From the NCBI RefSeq assembly GCF_024919275.1, contig NZ_JANWGH010000002.1, positions 803,609 through 867,608 on the forward strand: 64,000 nt of DNA, in the 5' to 3' direction. This document shows positions 25,949-34,730 of this stretch, in pieces. Position 1 is the stretch's first letter; every line of letters starts with the position of its first letter. Made by a program: the position numbers and the translations under genes. The DNA comes from Algoriphagus limi. GTDB taxonomy: Bacteria > Bacteroidota > Bacteroidia > Cytophagales > Cyclobacteriaceae. Under the pieces are notes generated by a model. The model searched no databases, was not told where the DNA came from, and was given only the letters and a program-made list of their open reading frames with translations.

Positions 25949-26920
25949 ATGTATCAGGATAAAATCCAAGCTGTCATAGAGGAAGTTCGCAAAGTAGTTG
26001 TCGGACAGGATAAAATGGTGAATAGGCTTTTGATTGGACTCTTTACCAACGGTCATATTTTGTTAGAAGGGGTGCCCGGACTGGCCAAGACCTTGACTGT
26101 AAATACCTTGGCGAAGGTATTGCATTTGGATTTCAACCGGATTCAGTTTACCCCGGACCTATTACCTTCCGATCTGATTGGGACCATGATTTACAATCAG
26201 CAGACGGGTGATTTTGAAGTTAAAAAGGGACCTATCTTCGCTAATTTGATTTTGGCAGATGAGGTCAACAGATCTCCTGCAAAAGTACAATCGGCGCTTT
26301 TGGAAGCTATGCAGGAAAAGCAAGTCACTATCGGAGAGACTACCTTCCAGTTGGACAGACCTTTCTTAGTATTGGCTACGCAAAACCCGGTAGATCAAGA
26401 AGGTACTTATCCGTTGCCTGAGGCACAGGTCGATCGATTTATGATGAAAGTTCATATCGACTATCCGAGCAAATCCGATGAAATGGAAGTTATGCGTCGG
26501 ATGGCTAATATGTCATTTACTTCTGAGGTGAATGCCGTGCTTTCCAAGCAGGATATCTTTGATATTCGAAATGAGATCAATGGGATCAAAATCGCTGAAC
26601 CGCTGGAGCAATACATTATTGAGCTAGTTTTCGCAACTCGCTTCCCTGAGCAATATGGTTTGAAGAATGAGGCGAAGTATATTCAGTTTGGAGTTTCCCC
26701 TCGAGCTAGTATCAATTTGAACCTTGCTTCCAAGGCCGTAGCTTATTTTGACGGTAGAGATTATGTGCTTCCTGAGGATATTAAAGAAGTAGCTGAGGAT
26801 GTGCTTAATCACCGAATAATCCTAAATTATGAAGCGGAAGCTGATGGAATCAATACGCGAGACCTGGTAAAGATTCTGCTCGAAAAGGTGCCGATTAACA
26901 AGTCGGTAACATTGAAATAA
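25949..26920 (+). CDS. MoxR-family AAA+ ATPase
   Basis: A 323-residue AAA+ protein. Walker A is EGVPGLAKT (about residues 40-48), Walker B is LILADEVNRSP (about 102), sensor 1 is ATQNPVDQEGTYPLPEAQ (about 147) and the arginine finger/sensor 2 region is FGVSPRASINL (about 250). MoxR proteins act as chaperones that help mature protein complexes, usually with DUF58 and VWA partners encoded next to them. Here no DUF58 or VWA gene follows: a terminator closes the transcript, so this copy stands alone in the window. Confidence 0.92.
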   Translation: MYQDKIQAVIEEVRKVVVGQDKMVNRLLIGLFTNGHILLEGVPGLAKTLTVNTLAKVLHLDFNRIQFTPDLLPSDLIGTMIYNQQTGDFEVKKGPIFANLILADEVNRSPAKVQSALLEAMQEKQVTIGETTFQLDRPFLVLATQNPVDQEGTYPLPEAQVDRFMMKVHIDYPSKSDEMEVMRRMANMSFTSEVNAVLSKQDIFDIRNEINGIKIAEPLEQYIIELVFATRFPEQYGLKNEAKYIQFGVSPRASINLNLASKAVAYFDGRDYVLPEDIKEVAEDVLNHRIILNYEAEADGINTRDLVKILLEKVPINKSVTLK

Positions 26921-26940
26921 CACAATAACCCCCGAAATAG

Positions 26941-26968
26941 AGGCTTTCTGAGAGGAAAGCCTTTTTTT
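26941..26968 (+). terminator. Terminator after moxR-like gene
   Basis: AGGCTTTC and GAAAGCCT form an 8-bp perfect stem with a six-base loop, followed by seven T's. Confidence 0.85.
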
Positions 26969-27066
26969 ATGCTTTTCCTGTTAATCCAATATTAAATTCT
27001 GTATTCATTTTTAAAAAAAGCATAATTCAAAAAATTCTCTTGTGATCTCAAATTGAGACACTTTTG

Positions 27067-27103
27067 TATCGTCGAAACTGAAAAAAACTAGAAAACGACG
27101 ATA
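27067..27103 (+). promoter_or_regulatory. Leader hairpin just before the beta-helix lipoprotein start
   Basis: TATCGTCG (27067-27074) and CGACGATA (27096-27103) are perfect inverted repeats around a 21-base A-rich loop; the ATG is at 27107. Upstream, CTTTTG near 27061 with a TTG about 20 bases before it resembles the Bacteroidota promoter pattern (TTG, then TAnnTTTG), which would make this hairpin the 5' end of the mRNA. Both readings are inference. Confidence 0.4.
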
Positions 27104-27106
27104 ATC

Positions 27107-28342
27107 ATGAAAAAAACAACCCTATTAACCAACCTTTTACTTGGGTCGCTCTTTATTTTTTATTCCTGTATTGAAGGAAACGAGAAGCCAATTATTGATC
27201 CAGGAAATAATGGTTCTGGAAATGTATTGGTAGTTGATTCTAATATCACTTCCAGTACTACATGGGAAACCGGAAAGACATATGTTCTTTCAGGAAGAAT
27301 TTCCGTGACAGCTGGTAACACCTTGACTATTCAAGAAGGTGTTGTTGTAAAAGGAGAAGTAGGAACTGGATCAAATGCTTCGGCTTTGATCATCGCTCGT
27401 GGTGCTAAAATCAATGCATTGGGAACGGCAAGTAGCCCGATTATTTTCACCACTGTCGCAGACGAAATTGAACCAGGACAAATTGTTTCTCCTAACCTTG
27501 ATCCAGATTTGTCTGGTTTGTGGGGAGGCCTTTTGATTTTGGGTTATGCTAGAGGATCTTTTGCTGGAGATATTTCAGAAGTTCAAATCGAAGGTATTCC
27601 ACCATCAGACACCAATGGTCTTTACGGTGGAGACAATGATGCGGACAACTCCGGGGTATTAAGATATGTGTCTATCCGTCACGGTGGTGCAAACATCGGT
27701 GAAGGAAACGAGATCAACGGATTGACACTTGGCGGAGTGGGATCCGGAACAGTAATCGAAAATGTAGAAATCATCGGAAATCAAGATGATGGTATCGAGT
27801 GGTTCGGAGGAACAGTTTCCGTGAAAAACGCCATCGTTTGGAATGCTGGAGACGATGCTTTGGATACTGACCAAGCCTGGGCTGGAACGCTAGACAATTT
27901 CGTAGTAATCACTGGTGGAGAGACAGATCACGCTTTGGAAATTGATGGACCGGAAGGTTCTTACAATGTCGCTCATACACTAAAGAACGGAACTATCAAA
28001 GGAAACGACGTTGCTGAATTCGGTGATTTCCGTGACGGCGCAAGAGGAAGTTTTGAGAACATTTATTTCTACAATTTCTCTAGCCCTGATGATACAAATG
28101 GAAGAGGAGATCTTTCTCTTTCAGGAGATAAGACTATCGCAAATTTTGCTGATGGTGTATTGACCTTCTCAAATCTTCAAGTAACCCTAGCTCAGGGAGT
28201 GACCTTAAGCCAAGTATTTAAAGGTGGAACAGATGCATTTGCTACTTCTGTGGACCTAGGTGCAAATACTGTTGGAGCTGACTTGGATGCTTTCCAAGGT
28301 TGGTCTTGGGCAAGTGAAGCAGGTATTCTAACAATTCAATAA
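27107..28342 (+). CDS. Surface lipoprotein with beta-helix-like repeats, partner of the TonB receptor
   Basis: A 411-residue lipoprotein with lipobox FYSC (Cys22), then EGNEKP. The body has short Gly/Asn/Ile-rich repeats typical of right-handed beta-helix folds: TLTIQEGVVVKGE, LIIARGAKINALGTASSPIIFT, then VQIEGIPPSDTNGLYGG, IENVEIIGNQDDGIEWFGG and FVVITGGETDHALEIDG. Acidic loops could bind metal. Such lipoproteins frequently precede a TonB-dependent receptor in Bacteroidota, as here (62-base gap with a hairpin). A role as a surface substrate catcher is likely, but the ligand is unknown. Confidence 0.8.
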   Translation: MKKTTLLTNLLLGSLFIFYSCIEGNEKPIIDPGNNGSGNVLVVDSNITSSTTWETGKTYVLSGRISVTAGNTLTIQEGVVVKGEVGTGSNASALIIARGAKINALGTASSPIIFTTVADEIEPGQIVSPNLDPDLSGLWGGLLILGYARGSFAGDISEVQIEGIPPSDTNGLYGGDNDADNSGVLRYVSIRHGGANIGEGNEINGLTLGGVGSGTVIENVEIIGNQDDGIEWFGGTVSVKNAIVWNAGDDALDTDQAWAGTLDNFVVITGGETDHALEIDGPEGSYNVAHTLKNGTIKGNDVAEFGDFRDGARGSFENIYFYNFSSPDDTNGRGDLSLSGDKTIANFADGVLTFSNLQVTLAQGVTLSQVFKGGTDAFATSVDLGANTVGADLDAFQGWSWASEAGILTIQ

Positions 28343-28350
28343 GAAAAAAG

Positions 28351-28384
28351 AATGTGGCGGAGCTTGCAAGGTCTCCGTCACATT
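28351..28384 (+). promoter_or_regulatory. Intergenic hairpin between lipoprotein and TonB receptor genes
   Basis: AATGTGGCGGAG (28351-28362) pairs with CTCCGTCACATT (28373-28384) over 12 bp with one wobble. It lacks a clean T run, so it may set transcript ratios or mRNA stability instead of stopping transcription. Confidence 0.5.
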
Positions 28385-28403
28385 TCTCATTACTAATTGC
28401 TGT

Positions 28404-31307
28404 ATGAAAAAGTACAATTCAAAATCGCTAACTAAAAGCATTTTCACCCTAATTATCATTGTCCTAACCCAGTTTTTGGTGGGATATGTATTTGCTCAAA
28501 ATGGAACCATTCGTGGAACCATTTATGAGGAAGCAACAGGCGAACCTTTATTTGGAGTTTCTGTATTGGTTCGGGAGACCGGAACTGGCGCTATCTCTGA
28601 TTTCGATGGAAAATTTGAAGTTCAAGTAGCACCTGGGAACTACACCCTTCAGATTTCTTATTTGTCCTACACCACTGTAGAGTTAACCGCAGTGACTGTA
28701 ACAGCTGGAGAAGTGACAGTATTGGACGATATTTTGATGGCTGAAGAAGCCTCAGAATTGGAAACGGTCACGATTGCTGCTTCTGCCATCCGAACTACCG
28801 AATCTGCTTTGATGTCTGTTAAAAGAAATGCTGCCAACTTGATGGATGGTATTTCTGCGAGTACATTCCGAAAGATCGGTGATGGAGATGCTGCATCTGC
28901 AGTAAAGCGTGTAACGGGTGTTTCCATTGAAGGAGGTAAATATGTTTACGTTCGAGGTTTGGGAGACCGATACACAAAAACCGTATTGAATGGAGTAGAC
29001 GTGCCAGGTTTGGATCCAGATCGAAACACCATTCAGATGGATATCTTCCCAACCAACGTGATTGATAACATCATTGTATCTAAGTCTTTCACTGCTGAAC
29101 TTCCAGCTGATTTTACCGGAGGTGTGGTTGATATCGAAACCAAAGATTTCCCAGAAGAAAAAGTTGCTAGAATTGGAATTTCTGGTGGATATAATCCATC
29201 CATGCATTTCAATAGCAATTACCTTAGGTATGATGGTGGAAAAACCGACTGGTTAGGTTTTGATGATGGAACTAGAGCTATCCCAACTGGTGGAAGAACA
29301 GATATTCCGCAGTATGGTGATGTAGTAGGAAATCCAAATTCCCCAAAGGGATTAGAATACCAACAAATTCTAAATGACTTTAACAAAACCTTGGGAGGTT
29401 TTAGAACAAGCTCTCCAATGGATTTAGGACTTAGCTTCTCTTTAGGTAATCAATTGGTAAGACCTAAAGTAACATGGGGTTATAATCTAGCTTTGACATA
29501 TAAGAATGAGACTGAATTCTATCAGGATGCAGAATTCAACTTGTATGCAAAGCCAAGAGAGTCTTCTCAAGTAGAATTGGAAGCTTTGGAGAGACAAAAA
29601 GGTGATTATGGAGTCAATAATGTGTTGGTAGGTGGATTGGCAGGAATTGCCATGAAAACTGATAATTCGAAGTATAAATTGAATTTGATGCACCTTCAAA
29701 ATGGTGAATCTAAGGCTGGTGAATTTGACTTCATAAATACTAACCTTGGAGCCAACTTTGAAGCCAAGCAATACAACTTGGAGTATTCTCAAAGAAGTTT
29801 GACTAGTGTTCTTCTAAACGGAACTCATTATTTGAATGGAAGAGATTGGGAGATCAATTGGAAACTTGCTCCTACCGTTTCTACTATTGAAGATCCAGAT
29901 ATTCGATTCACTCGATTCAGATTGCCAAATAATACCATTTCTACAGAGGTTGGTCTTCCTACCCGAATCTGGAGATCTTTGGAGGAATACAATCTCAACG
30001 GTAAACTGGATGTAACTCGTCAGTTGAATCTATTCCAGCGCGATTCCAAGTTGAAATTTGGCGGAAATTATGTCATCAAATACCGAGACTTTAATATCCA
30101 AAGTTTCCAGTTTGCAACAGGTAACACGCAATTCACAGGAGATCCTAATGCAATTCTAGATTCTGAGAACTTGTTTTCTGCCGAAAATAGAAATGGTGTT
30201 CGATACAATGCGGATTTCATTCCAATCAATCCAAATGAATACCAGTCTATCCTTACAAACGTAGCAGGATATGGATCATTGGAAGCTAGTCCTTCAGATC
30301 GATTGAAGGCAATCATGGGACTTCGTGTAGAAAAATACAATCAGTATTACACAGGTACCAACCAAACAGGAACCATCGTATTCGACTTGGTTGAGATGTT
30401 AGATGATTTTGACTTCTTTCCTTCTGTGAATTTGATTTACAATCTGAAGCAAAATCAAAATCTGAGATTCTCAGCGTCTAGAACCATCGCAAGACCTTCC
30501 TTTAAGGAATTGTCTTATGCTGAAATTTTGGATCCGATTACTGGTAGAACTTTCGTAGGAGGTCTTTATCCTGAAACTACCAATGGGGGTTCTGAAGTAT
30601 TGTGGGATGGAAACTTGACTCCTACCCGAATCAATAATTTTGACTTGAGATGGGAAGCATTCCAGGAAAGAGGACAGATGTTATCTGTAAGTGCTTTTTA
30701 CAAGACCTTCGATAAGCCAATTGAAATGGTTCAGTTCCTTTCTGACCCAGGAGCATTCCAGCCTCGAAACGTAGGAAATGGTACTGTTGCAGGTTTGGAA
30801 TTTGAGTTCAGAAAAGAGCTTTCATTCATTGCTCCAGCTTTGGAGAAATTTAGCTGGAATACCAACGTGACCGTGACTGAGTCCCGAATTAAGATGTCTG
30901 AATCAGAATTCCGTTCACGATCTTTAACTGCTCGTGAAGGGGAAGAAGTAAAAGATACTCGAGACATGGCAGGTCAGGCACCATTCATTATTAATACAGG
31001 ATTGAGCTTCTTGGATTTCAACAGTGGAATTGAAGCAGGTTTATTCTACAATGTACAGGGATCTACCTTGAACTATGTCGGATTTGGAAACCGTACGGAT
31101 ACTTACACAGTACCTTTCCATAGTTTGAATTTCAACTTGAATAAGTCTTTTGGGGCTGACGAAAGAGTTCAAACCAGCTTGGGAGTTTCCAATATCCTAA
31201 ATGACAAGAGACAGCAAGTATTTAGATCATTCGGTGCACAGGATCAGTTGTTTACAAACCTAGCTCCTGGTACTCGAATCTCCTTTAGCTTTTCTTATTC
31301 TTTTTAA
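28404..31307 (+). CDS. TonB-dependent outer-membrane receptor with carboxypeptidase-like N-domain
   Basis: A 967-residue transporter. It has a signal segment (SIFTLIIIVLTQFLVGYVFAQ), a carboxypeptidase-regulatory-like domain (GTIRGTIYEEATGEPLFGV), a plug with RKIGDGDAASAVKRVTGVSI and GGKYVYVRGLGDRYTKTVLNG, and a beta-barrel ending in RISFSFSYSF. It lacks the SusC long insert and is not paired with SusD. The preceding beta-helix lipoprotein is probably its partner. Substrate unknown; relatives are often induced by metal or phosphate limits, which is only a suggestion. Confidence 0.92.
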   Translation: MKKYNSKSLTKSIFTLIIIVLTQFLVGYVFAQNGTIRGTIYEEATGEPLFGVSVLVRETGTGAISDFDGKFEVQVAPGNYTLQISYLSYTTVELTAVTVTAGEVTVLDDILMAEEASELETVTIAASAIRTTESALMSVKRNAANLMDGISASTFRKIGDGDAASAVKRVTGVSIEGGKYVYVRGLGDRYTKTVLNGVDVPGLDPDRNTIQMDIFPTNVIDNIIVSKSFTAELPADFTGGVVDIETKDFPEEKVARIGISGGYNPSMHFNSNYLRYDGGKTDWLGFDDGTRAIPTGGRTDIPQYGDVVGNPNSPKGLEYQQILNDFNKTLGGFRTSSPMDLGLSFSLGNQLVRPKVTWGYNLALTYKNETEFYQDAEFNLYAKPRESSQVELEALERQKGDYGVNNVLVGGLAGIAMKTDNSKYKLNLMHLQNGESKAGEFDFINTNLGANFEAKQYNLEYSQRSLTSVLLNGTHYLNGRDWEINWKLAPTVSTIEDPDIRFTRFRLPNNTISTEVGLPTRIWRSLEEYNLNGKLDVTRQLNLFQRDSKLKFGGNYVIKYRDFNIQSFQFATGNTQFTGDPNAILDSENLFSAENRNGVRYNADFIPINPNEYQSILTNVAGYGSLEASPSDRLKAIMGLRVEKYNQYYTGTNQTGTIVFDLVEMLDDFDFFPSVNLIYNLKQNQNLRFSASRTIARPSFKELSYAEILDPITGRTFVGGLYPETTNGGSEVLWDGNLTPTRINNFDLRWEAFQERGQMLSVSAFYKTFDKPIEMVQFLSDPGAFQPRNVGNGTVAGLEFEFRKELSFIAPALEKFSWNTNVTVTESRIKMSESEFRSRSLTAREGEEVKDTRDMAGQAPFIINTGLSFLDFNSGIEAGLFYNVQGSTLNYVGFGNRTDTYTVPFHSLNFNLNKSFGADERVQTSLGVSNILNDKRQQVFRSFGAQDQLFTNLAPGTRISFSFSYSF

Positions 31308-31328
31308 TTGATTGCTCATAGGTATAGT

Positions 31329-31359
31329 AGCCGACTCAAGAAATTGGGTCGGCTTTTTT
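31329..31359 (+). terminator. Terminator after TonB receptor gene
   Basis: AGCCGAC and GTCGGCT form the stem, followed by six T's. Confidence 0.85.
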
Positions 31360-31460
31360 GTTTAAGTTGTAACTTTTGTTTTTCAACTGATCATTGGTTT
31401 GTTGTTTCCCCAGAATTGTCCAAATTCATAGAAGTAGGGCTTGTTAAGCATTTTTGATTT

Positions 31461-32354
31461 ATGGCAGACCATTCACACCACCATCACCATTCATCAGGAA
31501 AGAACCTAAAGACAGCATTTTTGCTGAATTTGGGCTTTACCATTTTTGAGTTGATTGGGGGATTTTATGTGAATTCTGTAGCGATTGTTTCTGATGCTAT
31601 CCATGATTTAGGAGATAGTATTTCCTTGGGAACAGCTTGGTATTTGGACGCTAAATCCAAGAAAAAGCCCACTCGTACCTTCAGTTTTGGCTATAGACGC
31701 TTTTCTCTATTAGGGGCATTGTTCAATAGTCTAATCCTGATTGTAGGGTCGATCTACGTGATCATCGAAGCCATTGGTAGAATTATAGAACCTGAAGAAG
31801 TCAATCCTCAGGGGATGTTGCTTTTTGCGATTATCGGGGTTGGGGTAAATGGTTTTGCTGCGTGGAAAATGAGCCATGGTAAATCCTTAAATGAACGGGT
31901 AGTTTCCTGGCATTTACTGGAGGATGTTTTGGGATGGTTTGCCATTTTGGTAGCTTCTGTGATTTTAAATTTCTGGGATATCCCCTATCTCGATCCGGCT
32001 TTATCCCTAGGTTTCGGCATGTTTATTCTTTCCAATGTGGTGTTGAGATTAAGGGAAACCCTAATGGTCTTTTTGCAAGGTCATCCTGAGGATGTGGATC
32101 GCGAGAAAATTGAGGAGGAGTTATTATCCTTAAAGCAAATTCAATCCATTCATCACATGCATATTTGGTCCCTTGATGGAGAGCATCATGTTTTTAGTGC
32201 CCATTTCAAGCTCAAAGAAATTGAGGGGCTAAAGGAATTGATGGAGGTGAAAAATCAGATTAAATCCTGCTTAAAAAAATATCACTTTGAGCATTTGACT
32301 ATCGAGTTGGAGACTGCGGATGAATGCTGTGAATTTTCCGAAGAGGGAGAATAA
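31461..32354 (+). CDS. Cation diffusion facilitator (CDF) metal efflux protein
   Basis: A 297-residue membrane protein with a His-rich start (ADHSHHHHHSSG) and six helices. Metal-site text in helix 2 (SDAIHDLGDSISL) and helix 5 (HLLEDVLGWFAIL) gives the H/D-x3-D pairs of the zinc transport site. The cytoplasmic C-terminal domain carries SIHHMHIWSLDGEHHVFSAH, typical for CzcD/ZitB-like proteins. It should export zinc, possibly cobalt or cadmium, in exchange for protons. No metal regulator is adjacent. Confidence 0.92.
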   Translation: MADHSHHHHHSSGKNLKTAFLLNLGFTIFELIGGFYVNSVAIVSDAIHDLGDSISLGTAWYLDAKSKKKPTRTFSFGYRRFSLLGALFNSLILIVGSIYVIIEAIGRIIEPEEVNPQGMLLFAIIGVGVNGFAAWKMSHGKSLNERVVSWHLLEDVLGWFAILVASVILNFWDIPYLDPALSLGFGMFILSNVVLRLRETLMVFLQGHPEDVDREKIEEELLSLKQIQSIHHMHIWSLDGEHHVFSAHFKLKEIEGLKELMEVKNQIKSCLKKYHFEHLTIELETADECCEFSEEGE

Positions 32355-32358
32355 AAAT

Positions 32359-32844
32359 CTAGGTTAGTCTTCGAATGATTTCTGACTCATTTGGATATTC
32401 CTTTAAAAGCTCATCTTCGGAGAAAAGCTCGAAATCGCGAAAGTCAAATCCAGGAGCCACCACACAAGAAACCAAAGCATAAGAGTCAGATTCTTCTACC
32501 GAACTTCCAAAAATGGTATTCGCTGGAACGAGTTGCTGAGGTTGGCAATCCTGATTATCCACAGGCCCTAAACGCAAAATTTCATGACCTTTTTCATTTA
32601 AAAGGTGAACATTAAGCGAACTTCCCTCATGCCAAAACCAATGTTCATCGCTCTTGATTCGGTGAAATTTGGATACATTTTCTGAGGTGAGCAAAAAGTA
32701 AATTACTGTACTCAGATTCCGCTCACCCGAGTCAGTTTGAATACTTTCAGAATGCCGATAAGTTTCAGTATAATACCCTCCCTCCGGGTGGGGAAGCATC
32801 CCAAGTTTATCAACTAAATAAGCGATGCGGTTGGGATAATTCAT
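32359..32844 (-). CDS. DUF985 cupin protein
   Basis: A 161-residue beta-barrel protein with the family start LGMLPHPEGGYYTETYR and a cupin core, FHRIKSDEHWFWHEGSSLNVHLL. The segment VAPGFDFRDFELF near the end is also characteristic. The His and Glu residues could hold a metal. Function is unknown; relatives are proposed to bind sugars or act on nucleotide sugars. Its ATG overlaps the WecB stop by one base (TAATG), so the two are translated together. Confidence 0.87.
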   Translation of the reverse strand: MNYPNRIAYLVDKLGMLPHPEGGYYTETYRHSESIQTDSGERNLSTVIYFLLTSENVSKFHRIKSDEHWFWHEGSSLNVHLLNEKGHEILRLGPVDNQDCQPQQLVPANTIFGSSVEESDSYALVSCVVAPGFDFRDFELFSEDELLKEYPNESEIIRRLT

Positions 32845-33938
32845 TAAGCGTATGCCTTTACTAGAATGTCCACGATTCGTTCAGCGGTTTTTCCATCCCA
32901 CAAAGGAATTCCCTGATATTGTTTCCACTGACCAGCCATGATCTTTTCTAGATAGGGCTTGAGTTTGCTTGGATCAGTGCCGACTAATTCGTTTGTTCCA
33001 AGGGTGATTGTTTCCGGTCTTTCAGTATTGTCTCGAAGAGTGATACAAGGAATATTCATTACTGAAGCCTCCTCCGTAATTCCACCAGAGTCCGTGATTA
33101 CGCCTTTGGCATGTTTTACCAAGTAATTGAACTGCAAATATCCCAAGGGTTCACACATAAAAAGATTCGGGGCTAAAATTCCAATAGCTTGAAGATTTTT
33201 GGCTGTTCGGGGATGTACTGGGAAAATAATTGGTAAGCCTCCCGTTCCTTCCAAGATTGCATCAATCATGGCTTTAAGCTTTTGCTCCTGATCCACATTA
33301 GCAGGACGGTGCATGGTCATCACAAAATATTCTCCGGGTTTCAAATCAGAAAAGATTTCTCCCTCTGGCTTTTCAAATCTTGGCATTTGTGCCAAAAGGG
33401 TATCGATCATGGTATTTCCTACGAAGTGAATTTTTTCTTCAGGAAATCCACTTTTTCGAAGGTTTTGATTTGCAATCTCTGAAGTAGTAAAAAAATGATC
33501 GGTGATTGAGTCGGTCACCATCCGATTGATTTCTTCTGGCATGGTCAAGTCTCCAGAGCGAATTCCACCTTCCACATGAGCCACATCCACACAGAGCTTT
33601 TTGGCAGCAATGGAGCAGGCTAGTGTACTTGTAACATCGCCCACCACCAAGACCAAGTCGCTTGGGTTCTCCATCAGTTCTTTTTCAAAAGCTACCATGA
33701 TGGCCGCAGTTTGTTCCGCTTGGGTTCCTCCCCCTCCACCCAAATTGGCATCTGGTTCGGGGATATTTAACTGATCGAAAAAGTCTCCGGACATTTTTTT
33801 ATCATAATGCTGTCCAGTGTGGATGAGCCTAAAATTGATAGCGGGATCCTTCTCTTTTTGTTTTTGGAGTTGATGGATGATCGGTGCGATTTTCATAAAA
33901 TTAGGTCGAGCACCGGCTACAATTGTAAAAGTGGGCAT
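32844..33938 (-). CDS. wecB: UDP-N-acetylglucosamine 2-epimerase (non-hydrolysing)
   Basis: A 364-residue cytosolic enzyme that converts UDP-GlcNAc to UDP-ManNAc. Family motifs: the start GARPNFMKIAPI, HTGQHYDKKMSGDFFDQLNIP, VVGDVTSTLACSIAAK, HVEGGIRSGD, and near the end VITDSGGITEEASVMNIPCITLRDNTERPET, which holds catalytic residues. It supplies ManNAc for surface polysaccharide. It is the first gene of a two-gene unit with the cupin, and divergent from the lipoprotein-Wzi pair, fitting an envelope glycan role. Confidence 0.95.
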   Translation of the reverse strand: MPTFTIVAGARPNFMKIAPIIHQLQKQKEKDPAINFRLIHTGQHYDKKMSGDFFDQLNIPEPDANLGGGGGTQAEQTAAIMVAFEKELMENPSDLVLVVGDVTSTLACSIAAKKLCVDVAHVEGGIRSGDLTMPEEINRMVTDSITDHFFTTSEIANQNLRKSGFPEEKIHFVGNTMIDTLLAQMPRFEKPEGEIFSDLKPGEYFVMTMHRPANVDQEQKLKAMIDAILEGTGGLPIIFPVHPRTAKNLQAIGILAPNLFMCEPLGYLQFNYLVKHAKGVITDSGGITEEASVMNIPCITLRDNTERPETITLGTNELVGTDPSKLKPYLEKIMAGQWKQYQGIPLWDGKTAERIVDILVKAYA

Positions 33939-34067
33939 ATATCAGATCAAATTTTGCCTCAAAAGTAAAAAATTAAGTGGAGGGTACCCGATAATTTGCG
34001 CTGAATTCCTTCCCTAATTTTGGCTGCTTTTTTGTTTCTTTGTCATTCATAGATTTTACTCTAATTC

Positions 34068-34730
34068 ATGATTTCAGCTTTTTGGAGAAGAACTTATTGG
34101 GTTTTCGTAGTAGGAATTTTTGTCGTATTGACAGCCTGTACGGATACCTTGGAGCGTTCAGAAGTGGTGTACGATAATGACTTTTCCACATTGGATCTGG
34201 CCGGATTCGAAAATGGCAAGCTCTTTATATTTCAAAGGGATACCGTAGCAGGATTTTATCATAATGATGAAGTCTCAGTTAGGCTCGAAAATCTTCCTAC
34301 GCACAATATGTTGAAAGTGACCACGGAGATTTTGGTACACGACAGCTGGGATGGAAATCCAGATGATGGGGTTTCGGGTCCAGATTATTGGTTTTTTGGA
34401 TTGGACAATACAGAAATATTTCGGACGACTTTCTCCAACTCCCCATGCGAGTCACTTTTCTGTTTGTATCAGTCTTTCCCGAATAGTTTTTTTAGACAGA
34501 ATACACCAAAAAGTGGAGCTATTCAGACCAATTTACCTGGCTTGTGTTTATTTGGAGCATTTTCCAATTACACTACTCGTTATCGAATTGAGGAGATTAT
34601 TCCACATACGAATAATGAGGTGAAAATTTTCTGGAACAGTGAATTGAAGCAGGAGGAAAATCCAGATCCAGTCTGTGATGAATCTTGGTCTTTGGCACGG
34701 GTAACGGTAGAAGCTTTGGTTGTAAACTGA
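34068..34730 (+). CDS. Lipoprotein of unknown function
   Basis: A 220-residue protein with signal peptide and lipobox VLTAC (Cys24). The body looks beta-rich (VRLENLPTHNMLKVTTEILV, HDSWDGNPDDGVSGPDYWFF) and has several cysteines that may pair (CESLFC, GLCLF, DPVCDE). The DSWDG...G.D.W...D text recalls carbohydrate-binding jelly-roll proteins, but I do not assign a family. Its stop shares one base with the ATG of the Wzi-like gene, so they are coupled, and a role at the outer membrane with capsule is plausible. Confidence 0.75.
   Translation: MISAFWRRTYWVFVVGIFVVLTACTDTLERSEVVYDNDFSTLDLAGFENGKLFIFQRDTVAGFYHNDEVSVRLENLPTHNMLKVTTEILVHDSWDGNPDDGVSGPDYWFFGLDNTEIFRTTFSNSPCESLFCLYQSFPNSFFRQNTPKSGAIQTNLPGLCLFGAFSNYTTRYRIEEIIPHTNNEVKIFWNSELKQEENPDPVCDESWSLARVTVEALVVN

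Noticed and set aside
28667..29256. Frames on both strands within the TonB receptor gene
   Set aside because: Shadows of a strongly supported receptor; no motifs.
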